Part shown: positions 1 through 13,026 of the stretch, piece by piece
Layout of the letters: every line of letters begins with the position of its first letter
Numbering within the stretch: the first letter of the stretch is position 1
Assembly (NCBI GenBank): GCA_033239725.1
Contig: BTCW01000003.1
Span: forward strand, 3,631,501-3,695,500
DNA length: 64,000 nt
Source: Echinochloa phyllopogon
Lineage: Eukaryota; Streptophyta; Magnoliopsida; Poales; Poaceae
Reading direction: 5' to 3'
The notes under the pieces: generated by a model
What the model saw: the letters and a program-made list of their open reading frames with translations, nothing else
What the model was told of the DNA's origin: nothing
The model's database searches: none
Program-made: the position numbers and the translations under genes

Positions 1-3000
1 AGCCTGCTAGCCAGGGCTCCCAGCCATCAACACCAAGCTCCAGCAGTGGGATGCGATCTGCAGCAGCAAGGCTGCTGGGCACTGGGAATGGTAGCAAGGC
101 ACATACCTTTGGTGGGGGCAATGGTGCAAGTCGGGCTGTTGCTGGAAGCAGCCGTATAGGAGGAGGCCTTGGTACAACTACGAGCCTAAGTGGATCACAA
201 GGGGTGGCAAATTACGATGGCAAGGGTACATACATCATCTTCAATGCCGCTGATACCCTGTTCATCAGTGATCTAAATTCACAGGAGAAGGTATTCATTC
301 TTTTTAATGGATGCAAGCTACACACAGTTTTTGGTGACTTACTATTTTCTGATCAGCTGATTACTTGCACTAGGATCCATTAAAGTCCATCCATTTCAGC
401 AACTCAAACCCACTGTGCCATGCATTCGATCCAGAGGCCAAAGAGGGGCATGACCTTATCATTGGGATGGGATCAGGAGATGGTTAGTGGAGTTGATTAC
501 TCAGTCCCTGTTAAACTGGACTGTACGTAAATATGCGATCTCCATTTTCATTTTCTTTTCTTTTATGGGCTATTGTGCAGTCTATTCAATGTCGCTGAGG
601 CAACAGTTACAAGATCCTGGAAGAAAGCCTGTGGCAGCTCAACATTATAATAAGGGTGATAAAGATGGCTCTTCCAGTAGCAGGTATGTTTGAATATCGC
701 CTTACATGTACATATGTTTCTTTTGAATTTATTTCTATCAACATTGTTCATAAATATTTTAGATTACATAGTTGTTTATTACTATGCTGTGATCTAGCAT
801 ATAAGATATTCAATCAAGGTAGCACATGTACACGTCTGGTAATATAAACAAGAACCCATCACTTTCCTGGATATACTCTTGTGGCTTAAGTTCAGAAATG
901 ATGCAAAGCTTAACAGCTAGCAAAGTTACCTGCACTCACCAGTATTCATAGCCTTTTTTTAGCCTTGTACTACACTTGAGTTCTGACATAAATATGTACT
1001 TCAGATTTCAGAATGCTATGAATCTTATTGTAGTGGAGTCAGGGCGTTTTGTTCCTTTACGGCAATGTGGCAAAGCAATTGATTCTATGTATCTGTATTC
1101 CTTGTCTGTGCTTTCAAGAAGCACCTTTGAAGCCCGTACTTCCTGTTGTCATCTGAAGCCATCTTACGTTGGAGTTTGAATAGTTTAATTCTCTGTGTGC
1201 TCATCCTCTGGTGTCAAACAGCGTCTGCTAGCATGCCTTTGAATCCTTAAACATGTTTTCTAGTGAAATTAAAGAGATTATTTTCTAAACTGGATTATGT
1301 GGAACTGTTCATTTTCCTTTCAGAGGGCCTTTATTTTTTAGTGCTGCTGGGTAAACTACCTATCTAAAGTTTGATATTACTGCAATGTAAGAAGGAACAT
1401 TCTTTAGTTATAGTCCATGTGGACACCTATCTTGCTCTATTTATTCAACTTAATTCCTGAATTAACATCTATGATATTAATCTTTTGCAGTCGGTGTACG
1501 TCTGTTGCATGGTTGCCAGAGCGTGAAGGCATTTTCGCCGTTAGCCATTCTGATGGAAATTTGTATGTGTATGATAAAGTGAGCAGCTGCTAGCTATAGA
1601 ATTTGATAATAATTTATCAGACTTTGTTTTGGTTGATTTTTATTCTATCTTTGTTTCATTCAGAACAAGGATGGGAACACAGACTGTACATTTCCAGCTG
1701 TGAAGGATCAATCCCAGTTTATGGTCGTACATGCAAAGTCGAGCAAGGTATTTTAAGTTCTTCTGTGACTGCTTGCCTAAAGTGCACTACTTTGGTGAAG
1801 CTAGGTGCTTTAGCATCAGCTAACTTTGTAAATGTAAAAGGTGCTCTTTTTTGACTTTATTGGCATGAATTTGTAGAGTGGCCAACTCTTCAGCTAACTT
1901 TAAATTTACCTTAACAATGAACACTCTTATTACTCATTCCTGAAGCATGGAATTAGAAACGTCAGCTGATAATGGTGATAACCTCCATATATTTTTCCTG
2001 TCATTCAAAGTAGCATGTAATGACACAAATCTAATGTATTTAAGAGACTACTTCATCTAAAATGATATGGGATGCAGATTACCGCTTGCATTTCAGAGTT
2101 TGCTTCTGTAACATTTCTGGTAGCATGCTGCCTGTCTCCAACACAATGCAGCGCTGTTATTGGAGTGTAGGGATCTATGAGTTTATTGTTGGAGTATCTT
2201 ATAAATACTGATCAAGGTATAGAACATGATTAGCCTTGAAAATGCCACACCATAATTGACTGGTTTATGCCATGAATAACATTACAGAGCAACCCGGTTG
2301 CTAGATGGCATATCTGTCAAGGTTCGATCAATGCGATTTCCTTTTCACCAGATGGTGCATACTTGGCGACTGTTGGGAGAGATGGTACTTGATTTACCCT
2401 AGGCATCTTAAGTTTTTGTTTTTATGTCATCATAGGATCCATCTTTCTGCTTGATCTAACATTGATAAACAACGTGCAGGTTATTTGAGAGTTTTTGATT
2501 TTTCAAAGGAACAATTAATATTCGGTGGAAGAAGTTATTATGGTGCACTGCTGTGTTGCACTTGGAGGTAAGTGTGAATGACTTCTGCAATTTGAATTGT
2601 TTGAAATCTATACCCACCTATGCATTTGCCTTGTTATTTCACTTCTATCATGTATCTACATAATGGTCTAATTACATAATGAATGCCTCGTCTTCTTTCT
2701 GCAAAATATCATATGGTCTAAATACTTACTAGCATGGTTTTCTTTCTGCAAAATATCCTAGTTTCAGTGAAGTTGCACCTTGCTTCATTGTGTTGATTTA
2801 TACATCGATGCTTCTCTCTGCCATCTTTCTAGATTTGGGGTCACTGTCTTTTAATATGCATATTGTTTCACACTGTTATATGGGTTTTGTCACACAAAAT
2901 AACATTTCAGCCTCTGACCTAATTTCATGTTCTGTGTGTCTACAGCTCAGATGGAAAATATCTATTAACAGGTGGCGAAGATGATCTTGTGCAGGTATGG

Positions 3001-4239
3001 AGCATGGATGATAGAAAGATCGTTGCATGGGGTGAAGGACATAATTCCTGGGTAATAGTTTCACCTGCATAACTGCATTAAAGACATTAAATTTTCTTAA
3101 TGTCCCTTGTCAAAACTTGTTCTTTAAGGATGAGGCTATTTTTATTCTGGTGGCAGGTTAGTGGAGTTGCTTTTGACTCGTATTGGTCCCCACCAAGCTC
3201 TGATGGAAATGGAGAAAATGTCTATCGCTTTGGTTCTGTTGGTCAGGTATGCCAAGTTTAAATACTAGAGCGATGGCTTGAATTTTGAAATGTCACAGCA
3301 CATATTTGTATTGGAACCATGTGATAACTATTTCAAGCTCTAATTCTAACTAGATTTACAGAAGGTTGAGATATAGGACCTTTTTAATAAAAATAATAAT
3401 GGGCACCTGAAAGATTTCTTTTCATTTTCTTCCCTAGTTGGATTATTTTGAGACCTTAAATTGGTGAGCGTGAGCAGATTTGTGCAGTCTACTATTGAAA
3501 TGCGCTGAGTCAATCAATTTGCTCTATTTTTTAAAAAAACATTAGAGTTATTTTTTTCAGTTCAAAACGTGTTCTTTTCTCACAGCTTTTAAAAATATTA
3601 TGTGTGTAAGTAAACTTACTTAAGTATTGGGTGCCATTTGACTCGTTATATTCTTGTTTTGGACATCAAGTTGATTTGACTAGAACCTTTGATTTGATAC
3701 CATTTCTCGAGCATACTAGCATATGCTTAAATATAGACAGCTGGCATTTTTCTGATGGCATGATTGATTCCTGGTGTTAATTTCTGTTGTGACATACATG
3801 CTTGTAGGACACCCAACTGCTACTGTGGGATCTGGCACTTGATGAGATTGTTGTCCCATTACGCCATCCTTCAAGTGCCTCACCGACATTCAGCAGTGGG
3901 AGTCCTTCTGCACATTGGGACAACGCATGCCCTCCAACAGGGATTCTTCAACCTTCTCCAAGAATGCGAGACGTCCCGAAGCTCTCACCCCTTGTTGCCC
4001 ACCGAGTACATGCTGATCCTCTCTCTGGTCTGGTGTTCACAAACGAATCAATCCTCACCATCTGCCGTGAGGGCCTCATAAAAATCTGGGCCAGACCGGA
4101 CCAGAGTGAAAACAACCAGCAGTCAAATTCTTCGGAATTTGTTTTAGGCAGCCCTGTTCTGAAGGATAGAGTGATCACATCTTCCAATAAAGCAAGTGGC
4201 TCCAGCTTCAAGAAACCATCGTCTGTTCTTGTCACATAA
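1..4239 (+). CDS. WD40-repeat protein (WDR20/DMWD/creC-like), 5'-truncated by window edge
   Basis: Ten exons can be followed in one continuous frame: 3-290 (continues upstream of the window), 374-482, 581-683, 1491-1578, 1664-1747, 2288-2384, 2480-2567, 2946-3051, 3157-3246 and 3808-4239 (TAA 4237-4239). Every intron has GT-AG borders and the exon lengths sum to 495 codons including the stop. The visible part begins with a Ser/Gly/Ala-rich linker, then runs through several WD40 blades: TLFISDL, GNLYVYDK, GSINAISFSPDGAYLATVG RDGYLRVFD, DGKYLLTGGEDDLVQVWS, DTQLLLWDL and LTICREGLIKIW. This matches the plant WD40 group related to animal WDR20/DMWD and fungal creC. Those proteins are beta-propeller scaffolds; the animal and fungal members are known as deubiquitinase cofactors, and applying that role here is inference. 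The N-terminal exon lies outside the window. Family assignment is confident; exact function is not. Confidence 0.9.
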
Positions 4240-5700
4240 CGTACGAGCAGGATTTTTCTTGTGAGCATTTTCCGACACAATTTCTTGTGGGCACTTTCCT
4301 CTTACCCTGATCATCGATGGTCTACTACCATGATTAATTGGGGTGAAACTGAAATTGTCAAAAGGAGGATGTGGGTGATGGAGGCGGGCATTTGTTCATA
4401 AATGTTCCTGGGCTTATAGCAATGCCAGAGTTGCCAGTTGTGGCACGAAAGAATAATGGAATATGCTATTGTACAGGTACATATACTTCATGATAAAATT
4501 GTGTAAATTCACTGTGTGCTCCATAATATTCAGTACCACCAAAAGATCGGATGACCATGCATCCATTTGAGCTGGTGGATTGGTAAGATTTGTCACATTG
4601 TAGGAGGCTTGTAAATTATGAACCATGTTGTAAGAATGCTTCAGCGCCTGCTGTACTACTGTTAATTTTCCCTTTTCTTTAATTATAGCAGAAACCACCA
4701 TCATACTTGCACGATGTTTCTGTTTGATCGATGATTTCTTGTGATTACAGTGGTATATAGTTTTACCAATTCATTAAATATATATGTGGGATTTCTGTAC
4801 GAATTTAGATGACTGCCTTGGTGCCTTTTAAGAATATAAATTGGCCCACATTTGAAGTTTGAATCCTGGTACATATTTTAGGTGGTTATACTGAACCTGC
4901 CCTGGGACGATGCATTGTGTGTTGTAAAGGTCAGATTAAATCTGTAATTCTCAACTGCTTGATCGGTGTTCGTCTCGAATGACTACCTTTGTTTACTATT
5001 TATTTTACTTTTCTGGATACATTGATTTTGATATATAGAGCTTTTCTGGATACATAGATCTTGATATATACAGCCTAGGTGCATAATAAATATTATATAT
5101 CTCTAGAATAACTAAAATGAATACTATTTAGAACGCTAAAATGGATAGTAATTTAGAACGGAGGGTCTCTTCGGTTGTCGGATCAGGTGTTGATTGGTCG
5201 TGGAAAGAGGACAACCAGTACTACAAGCACGGAGAGACGAATCAATCAAAATTGTGACAAGGAATGGAAGGGGTAACTCGAATGGCTCATTTTCTTGTCC
5301 TGAAACTCTATAACAGATAAAGCATAAACAAGAGTGTACCTAATTGATAAACATAATATTTTTATTTTAAATTGCTAAAGATATATTAAACTATATATAC
5401 ACTTTCAAATGTATATTTGTTCCACAAATTGATCATCAAATACATTTCTTCGTTCAATTTTGTGAAAAGTTTTCGCTAGTCACACATCCCCACGTGAAAT
5501 ATACATTACCCACATGTTATGAGGCCCAAAGTCACTTAGACGTGTACCTAAAGTATATTCGTTTCCTCAAAGGGAAAAGCATATCCAAGACTTCGTCTCT
5601 CTTTTTAGTTTTCCCTTGCCTTTTGAAATAATAGCTTTCTTGGGGTCTTTTGGAGTTGGGCTCCACAGGCCCAACCGAACCGCGCAGGCCCATCCACATC
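4240..5700. other. 3' UTR of the WD40 gene and intergenic spacer
   Basis: The first several hundred bases are probably the 3' UTR. No coding region is convincing here. A short tandem duplication (units beginning cttttctggataca near 5011 and 5041) leads into an AT-rich stretch that ends at 5152-5166 with tagaacggagggtc. That resembles one terminus of a Stowaway-type MITE, but I cannot find the matching left terminus, so it is at most a remnant. The GC rises sharply from about 5690 into the promoter and 5' UTR of the next gene. A TATA-like cataaaatg lies near 5706. Confidence 0.5.
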
Positions 5701-6135
5701 AGCAGCATAAAATGCCACCCCCAACCGCACCGGAGGCGGAGCCCACCGCGACGCCCCTCGCTTCTTCCCCCTCCCCCGCCGTCGCCGCCCAAAGCTCCCA
5801 ACGCCACCCAACGCCGCCGCCAGTCGCAGACCAATACGACGGCGACAATCACCGCCGCTGCCAGCCCTGAGATTCCGAGTACGGTGGGCTGGACGATCCC
5901 GCACTCCCCCTGCCGTCGCCCCCAAAGCTCCCAAACCTACCCAAGGCCGCCGCCCAAAGCTCCGAATCCATCACCACCAATACGACTGCTACGATATCCG
6001 CCGCTGCCACCCCTGAGATTCCGAATACGGGGGCTGGATCTGATTCCCGTCTCGACCCCCCACCTTGTCACTCATCACCACGGTAGCGACCCGTAATCTC
6101 CGGCGGTAGTCAAAACCTAGTCGGCGGCCAGCGCC

Positions 6136-9100
6136 ATGCGAGGCAGAGGCAGAGGAGGAGGAAAAGGAGGCCGAGGTGGAGGCGGCTACGGCCGCAAGGA
6201 CACCCGCCCTGGCGGCGGCGGCGGCGCCTCCCGCGACGACCGGGACAGGCGCCCCGACCACCGCCCCCGCCGCACCCCGTCCCCGGACCGCCGCCCGCGC
6301 CGCCCCAGGGGCGAGGACGACGACCGCGACCCGCCCCGTGGCGGCCGCATCGGCTATGGAGGAGGCGACCGCAGCCCGCCCCGCGGCGGCCGCATCGGCT
6401 ATGGGGGCGGCGACCGCAGCCCGCCCCGCGGCGGCCGCATCGGCTATGGAGGCGGCGACCGCAGCCCGCCCCGGCGCGAGCGCACTGGCTACGCGTCCCC
6501 CCGCCGCGGGCGCGTGGGATACGAGGACCCCCGCGACCCGTCGGGCCGAGGACCCAACAGGGAATACGACGGCGACCGTCAATCGCCCCGCGGGCGCAGG
6601 GATTACTCCCCTCCTGGGGCCAGGGCCTATGGAAGGAGCTCCTACCGCGAGGAGCGGGACCGCTACGACCGCCCTGGTCGCAGCTACGACGGGGCACCGC
6701 CAGCCTACATGCTGCCTGACCATCCGTCCGACCTGGGCCGGCCATCCCTACGCACCGGGAAGAAGGAAAGTGACTACTTTGGTGGACATCTCAAGGACGA
6801 CTACCTTGGGGGTGGCCCTGGTCCCCGGAGTTTCGGCAAGGAGAGTGAATTGTTTGGAGATGGTGGTGTGACGCTCAGAATTAGTGCAAATGAACTGGGG
6901 AGGACTACTGCGATGTACTCCCAGAGCCGCAGGTCGCCCCCTCTCCGGAGGTCACCACCACCAAGGACTGTGTTGTCTCCGCCACCTCTTTATCCCTCTG
7001 TGCCGCCTGAGTCTGGATTCTTGGCTGGGGGATCTGCCATGAAGGCCAGCGATGGCTATGGTGCTGGAAGCACCCAGCTGTTGCATGATGATGGCAATTT
7101 TAAGTACCACAAGCATTCTCATGACCACTTTGAGAGGAGAGATATTGAGAGGCATTATTCTGGCAGTAGGGATTTAGTCGCCGAGAAAGCTGGAGGAACT
7201 GAAAGGTTTTATTCTGCTGGGGATGTGCCTCCTGGGAGGGTTAGAGATACAGAGAGGCTTTACTCTAGTAGGGATATGCTGGAGGCTGACCTGGTTCCAT
7301 GTGCACAGTTGAAGCCTCTTGGTGATTCTTCCTCAGCCTTGCTTGCTAAGGACCACCCATACAGGATGCACACTGAGCCTGTCTATGAGCCAAGCAACGG
7401 GTACATCATGAATGGCCTTGGCAGGTCATCTCATGACTCACTAGGGCATGACAGTGGTCATCCTCATAGGTTATCAGGAAGTCCATTGGAGCATGTCAGT
7501 GGTCATGGTGATGAAGCATTACTGGATATTGCAAGGCAGGCACACTCTAAACATGCACCAAGATCTGCATCCATGGAGTATGATGGACATGATGAATATT
7601 TCAGACGGGCTCCAATAGATGATGGATATGCTGCACCCGAGAACTTACGTGTGAAAGCCTCACGGAATTCAAGGCACATATCAGGCACAGCATCTTTGAG
7701 AGGCATCAGGGATGAAAGGGTACACCATCTGAGGGCGTCCCATAGGATTGAAGAGTTCGAAAGTAGCATTGAAGCCATGCATCAAGACACAGAGCAGTTA
7801 AATAAGCGTTCTTATGATGGTGATGCTTCCGTAGATTACCCAACAACAAGGGGTGGTAATGATCGCTACTCCCACTCCCCTGTAACCGAACCATTTGGAA
7901 CTGCGAGGCAACCAGCTCATCATCGTGATGCTTCATTTGAGAACTTAAGTGACCAAGAAGCTTCCCCTATGGTTTCTAGGAAAAGATACAGGAGTCCTGC
8001 ATACCTTGATCATGAAATAGATGTGTATCAAACTGATGATGAGTTTGTCGGATATGGGCGCTATGATGATGTTATGGATGCATATGACCCTCCACCAAGA
8101 GGGTCAATATATGACATGGTTGGTGATGATGAATACGACAGAAGATATGAGATGCCAACTAACCGCAATGTTTTCTCAAGGCTTGCTTTGCCAGATGAAA
8201 CCAATGGGGAATGGACTGATACGGATCAGGGAAGCCATGCTCGTTCTGACACCGTGGCTTATGGATGTTCAAAACACATGCCTATATCTCAGAGGCTGTC
8301 CAAACCCAATTTCCACTCACAATTCTTTGGAACTTCCATGCATGGAAGAGGAAGAGGAAGAGGAGGATTGACTAAGAGTGCAAAAAAGAGACTGAGAGCT
8401 GCTACTCATCAACTCCATGGTGGATATCCAACAGAGGAACATGAATTTGTTAAGCCAAATAAATTTCAAAAGTCGTCAGAAGACGATCCTAATGGTTCTG
8501 AAGTGAAGCATGAAGATGCTCCAGAATGTGAGGATCTTTCTGTGCAGAAAGATCCACCAGAAGGTTCAGAGGAATTCAGTAAGCAGGTTCACCAAGCCTT
8601 CCTTAAGTATGCAAAGATATTAAATGAGAGCCCACCCTCGCAGAAGAAATACCGACAGGCGTCAAAAGGATCTTTATCTTGCTGTGTCTGTGGCAGGTTT
8701 GTTTTTCTTTGCCTGAACTAACCCTCTACGACCTAAACCGTTCCTCCTATAATTCCATTAGAAGTTGCCTACTTGCTGATTTGGTGACTCAAGTAGAGAA
8801 ATCCGTGGAAAAACGATATCTTGCTTAGTCACGTAAGCATGCCTTGATAGAGTAGATAAGCTTTATTCGGTTAACATACTTAATTTATATTAATAATTTG
8901 TTCTAGGGGATTGGAAAGGCTCTTCTGTAGCTTTAGAGCCCCCCTCCCGTCTAAAGCAACCTATATGTTTCACATAGGACGCGCTATTATGTATATATGC
9001 TATCATTAGGATGAAGTGGGTTGGCAGAATTGTGTGTGCACAATGAGGATTGTTAGGATCTTGTGGATGTACTGGACTATGGCAGCTTATTGGTTAAGAG

Positions 9101-11867
9101 TTCACTCACATCTCTAAAGCATGCTGGCGCTGTTTAAAGGATTCAGAGATATTGAAACAATGGTGCCCGTTGAGCACACCAGAATTGGTCTGTGATGTGA
9201 ACTGACATGCTGTACTAAGGCAAGATCTAGTGGTGATGCATCTTATATGGAGTAATAGCATGGAGTCCTGCAGATGTATTTGGACTGTATGCCTGCAAAT
9301 GGTAAAAGTACAGCCATTTTCTGTTGTTGAGACAATAGCTTCAGAGTACTGTTGCAAAGTTAGAGCTAGTTGTGTTGTCCGAACTTCTCGTTGCTATGTT
9401 TTGGTATCAGAGAAGATTGCATCCTGTGAGGTCAGGTGCACACATTACCAAACTGCTTTTTCTCCATGGATAGCCTGGACGGAACATATGGCAGGCAGCA
9501 TGTGCAAATTAGGAGAACAATGCATGTTAATGTTTGGAGCATTAACATGTGCAAATTCGGTAATGTGTTTGGAGTAATAACCTTTATGGCTTCTTTATTA
9601 TGAAGGCCTGGCTTACAAAGCCCACAAATATGTTTACTTCTTTAGATCATATCTAGCTTACCGGTAAATTAGACTTTCACTAGTACATTTTGAAAACCAT
9701 CGGTGAGTGCAAATTTGCCAAATCAAGATGACAGAGGCTAGCACATATATAGGACTGAACTTTGAGACACAGATCAGCAGCTTGGGCCATGCAGGCTGTA
9801 TGGCATGCTTAATATGTTATTTGCAAGAGGCTGTAGTTTAAGCCAGTGGTTTTGTTTGAACTTTTGAGTATGGATGCTGTTGTTTATATAAGTATCTGAC
9901 CTTTCGATTTTTCTGCCCTGGTAAGTTGATCATAAATTCTACTTTTGTATTTTAAATTCATGAGATGTCTTTTAGTTACTGCAATAACAATACTAGTATG
10001 GTACTGTTCAGCTCCATGTAAATAGTGGAAGGCTTAAATAGTGTTTATAGAATGGTTTAGTTTTAATAGTATGTCTAATTTAGTTTTACTTCATAACTTT
10101 CAAGTGCAAGGTTTAAATAGTGTTTGTAGTGGAATAGTGACTAGATGCCAAAATATTCTACACCACCTATAGGGGCCTATCTATTTAAAACCATCTTTAT
10201 GTCAGTCATTACCATGACCTTGCTAGGATTAAACAATTAATTACTACTGATTACTAAGTGAGCTGTAAATTTGATTATTTTTCTTGTCCAAACCAGAAGT
10301 AGCTGATCTGGTTATTTTTCTTGCTCAAACCAGAAGTAGCTGGTCCTTTCTTTCTGGAAAATTTAGATCAAAATTTGATCTTAATTTTTTTTTTAACTAG
10401 AGGAGGCTAACAGAGGGGCCTCCCTGATGCCAGCGCTGGGGCTCGAACCCAGGTTGGGAATCAACTGGTTTGGGTTGCCACTCTTTAATCTTCAGTTGTT
10501 GGTCCAATTTTATTTCTTTGCTTGAAGCAGCACTAGTGCCCTTTAAGTTGTGCGGTAGAGATTTGGTTCGGTTATGGTCCTTGAAGCATTTCTGTGATGT
10601 TTCTGGACTACCTATGCATTTGGTATACTTGTTTACAAACTTTTGTCTTTTGATGATTTAGATTTAGATTGACATTAGCCCTTTTCCTTCCACATGATGT
10701 TGTTGGGAATTTTGCTGACTATACCATTGTGAATCATTTCAATTCTGTCATTGGTCATGATGTGTTCAGAAGGATTGTCAAAATATAATTTCTGTCTGCA
10801 TAAGTGCATAGTTTGATTGACTGAAAATTTATGTGGAATATCTAACCTGAAGAAATGCTCTGTTTATTTGCTTTTTTGTTTACTTCCTACAACAGTGTTG
10901 CAAGGAAGTTTCCAGATGTTGATGCCTTGGTGTCACATGCTTATGATACATGCAAGGCGGGGTTGAGGACGAAACACTTAGGGTTTCACAAAGCACTCTG
11001 TGTTCTGATGGGGTGGAATTGGCTTGTTGCTCCAGACACATCTAAAGCCCATCACTCCATTCCATCCGAGGAAGTAAGAGATCTTATGCTGTGGCCCCCA
11101 GTTGTTGTGATACATAACAGCTCAATTGTGAACAAGGCAAATGATGCTGAAGCTAAGATCGTGTCCATGGAAGAAATTGAAGGTGTACTGGCAGGTTAGT
11201 TTTCACTGAGCCTCAAAAGAACCTACCAGTGCACTTGTTAACATTCTGTTTGTCTGTATGGGTACCTTACGGTTGTGGCTGAATAGTCTTTCGTAATATT
11301 TTCTTAAGATTTTATGATTAGATCAATTGATACGATGGGCTTAATGTCGGCATACTCATTTATTCCTTTGCACTTCTGGTAATTTCAGAGCAAGATGAAT
11401 GCTTTTGTATTCATACAGCTTTCTGAGAGGATATCTTTATTAGTTAAAAGTAGCCTTGTCCTATTTTTGTTTGTGTTGATTGACTTCAATAGGTGTTTAT
11501 ATTTTCTTGTTTATATCCAGATATTGGTGTACCACGTGAGAAGGTGAAGGTTAGCCATGGAAAACCAGCCAATCAGGGCATCTTCCTGGTGAAGTTCCAG
11601 CCAACAATATCTGGGTTCCAGGAAGCCATGAGAACAAATGATCATTTCTCCAGCAGAAACCATGGCAAGGAAGAACTACTGCAGATGATAGATGGCAAAG
11701 GTAAGAAGGCTGCTCCCATTGACACACTCAAAGAGCTTCTGTATGCACATATTGCGGTGGTCGAAGACCTGGGCTACCTAGATGAGGAGGCAAAGAGGAG
11801 ATGCAAGATCAGGAGCAAGAAGGAAATCGAAGCAAACGCAGATGCAACAATGAACTTAGAACCGTGA
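6136..11867 (+). CDS. RGG-rich XS-domain protein with zf-XS zinc finger (1068 aa)
   Basis: Three exons, 6136-8696, 10896-11194 and 11521-11867 (stop TGA 11865-11867), give 1069 codons in frame with GT-AG introns of 2199 and 326 bp. The N-terminus is an Arg/Gly/Pro-rich region with RGG motifs. It includes about three copies of a 15-residue unit, GGRIGYGGGDRSPPR (residues ~68-112), and several RSPP/SPPR elements typical of nuclear RNA-binding proteins. A long polar, Asp/Tyr/His-rich middle follows. At residues 849-852 there is CCVC, and with downstream His residues in exon 2 this forms a zf-XS finger. An XS domain begins about residue 918 (LWPPVVVIHN) and runs through exon 3 (GVPREKVKV, NQGIFLVKFQ). 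XS domains occur in SGS3, which stabilises RNA in the trans-acting siRNA pathway, and in relatives. Here the SGS3 coiled coil is not evident and the RGG N-terminus is different, so it is an XS-family member of unknown role, not SGS3. The ATG at 6136 is the first in the open frame. Confidence 0.9.
6331..6475 (+). repeat. In-frame 45-bp tandem repeat within the RGG region
   Basis: About three copies of a 45-bp unit around cggccgcatcggctatgg encode the repeated GGRIGYGGGDRSPPR. Copies differ by only a few bases, so the array looks recent or homogenised. Confidence 0.85.
8697..10895 (+). other. Large first intron of the XS gene
   Basis: The 2.2 kb intron has no convincing coding sequence. It contains a short tandem duplication at about 10256-10340 (two copies around ccaaaccagaagtagctg) and, at 10396-10470, a GC-rich patch whose minus strand contains ggttcgagcccc. 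That patch resembles an RNA polymerase III B box and may be the stub of a tRNA-derived SINE. The intron falls between the CxxC and the His part of the zinc finger. Confidence 0.6.
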
Positions 11868-11965
11868 AGACACAAGGTTATTAGGTTGACTAGGATCCAA
11901 ACTACTCAAGCTACCCTCCTTTTGCTTAATCATATGGCTGCTTGGCCAAGTGGCTGTAATGTTTA

Positions 11966-12133
11966 GGGTGGGCAAATTCTGCTTTTGCCATTAAGAAATG
12001 ATGGGATCCCTAGTGCATTTTGGTTGTTTGCCACTGGGAGCCATTTATCTCGAAACAAAACCTGGGTGTGTCCAGTGGCAAAAACAAAAGGATTTCATCA
12101 CTCCTTAATGGCAAAAACGGAATTGCCTCGGCA
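11966..12133. mobile_element. Foldback/MITE-like element in the 3' UTR of the XS gene
   Basis: The left arm (ggcaaattctgcttttgccattaa) and right arm (ttaatggcaaaaacggaattgcc) are imperfect inverted copies, and the interior is also partly palindromic (tttgccactgg / ccagtggcaaa). It starts about 100 bp after the stop codon, so it probably lies in the transcript. No target duplication was resolved. (Arms described by position: 11966-11996 and 12100-12133.). Confidence 0.6.
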
Positions 12134-12190
12134 AGAATCTATGGTATTATAATATGTATCGGCAAGAATCTACGGTATTATAATATGTAT
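12129..12190 (+). repeat. 31-bp perfect-spacing tandem duplication
   Basis: Two adjacent 31-bp units (12129-12159 and 12160-12190), each starting cggcaagaatcta, differ at one base. Confidence 0.85.
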
Positions 12191-13026
12191 TGAATCGAAT
12201 GATTACTTATGCTATGAACTTCCTTTTCAACGTGTGCCGTGGTTATCTTTTGTGTTGGTGTTGAATTGTTGTCCTGGAGTGCCGCTATACCTAGCTGTTC
12301 TGTATTGGGTTATTATTATTGTTATTCGCCTCACTTGTTTGTCGATGTCACTTAAATGTGTGTTACGTATGAACCCGTGAGAGAACTATCATGTGCTGGT
12401 GATTCTGCTCCAAGTCGTCGTGTAAGCTTTTCCCTTTCTACTTGATCACGGAAACAAAAGGATTCTGCTTCAGTGAAGAATTTATGGTACAATGATACAT
12501 TTGTATCGACTCTGCAGTATGATTCCATTTCATGTGCTGCTGCTGTTGATTGTTAAATTAAAGTTGCTTTGTCGAAATATTTGCTGGGACCTAACTCTCA
12601 ATTTGGTTTGATAATAGAGGGTGGCTCTAGTCCCAATCAGGCATCGTGTAAGCTTTTCCCCTACTTGATCTAGAGCAATTCTTGTATAGAGATAACAAAT
12701 TACATACTGATCTAGAGTAAAGGATAAAGCAACTCATGTGGTTGCACTCCAAATTAACTGGCCGCTTTGCGTGAGCAGCCGAGGTGAAGTATGTGAGCAG
12801 CGAAGTCCAGCACACCGCACGAGCTCTGTAAGGACTGTGGGGCTCTTTACCTTTCGGCTTTTGCGCAGAAGCCCAGCAGTGGAGACCTGTGCACTTGGGC
12901 GCAGCGGCTGGTGTACTGGTTACTCCAGCCAACGGTCGGCACGGCACCTCACCCAAGAGAGCAAGGCACACTGATTTATGCCCGTATAAATGCACGTAGT
13001 ACATCACCCTCTTTTTATTTATTTTC
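12191..13026. other. Intergenic spacer, no gene seen
   Basis: Contains only short open frames on both strands with no recognisable domain. A somewhat GC-richer patch at 12740-12990 has no identifiable identity. Confidence 0.5.

Noticed and set aside
5989..6745. Long antisense open frames over the XS gene's N-terminus
   Set aside because: They mirror the GC-rich repetitive RGG exon and are low-complexity Ala/Val/Arg; the plus frame continues into recognisable domains.
10396..10470. tRNA gene suggested by ggttcgagcccc on the minus strand
   Set aside because: Only a B-box-like motif; no A box or cloverleaf arms could be built. At most a SINE stub.
6136..11867. Calling this gene SGS3
   Set aside because: The XS and zf-XS domains match the family, but the RGG N-terminus and missing coiled coil do not fit SGS3 itself.
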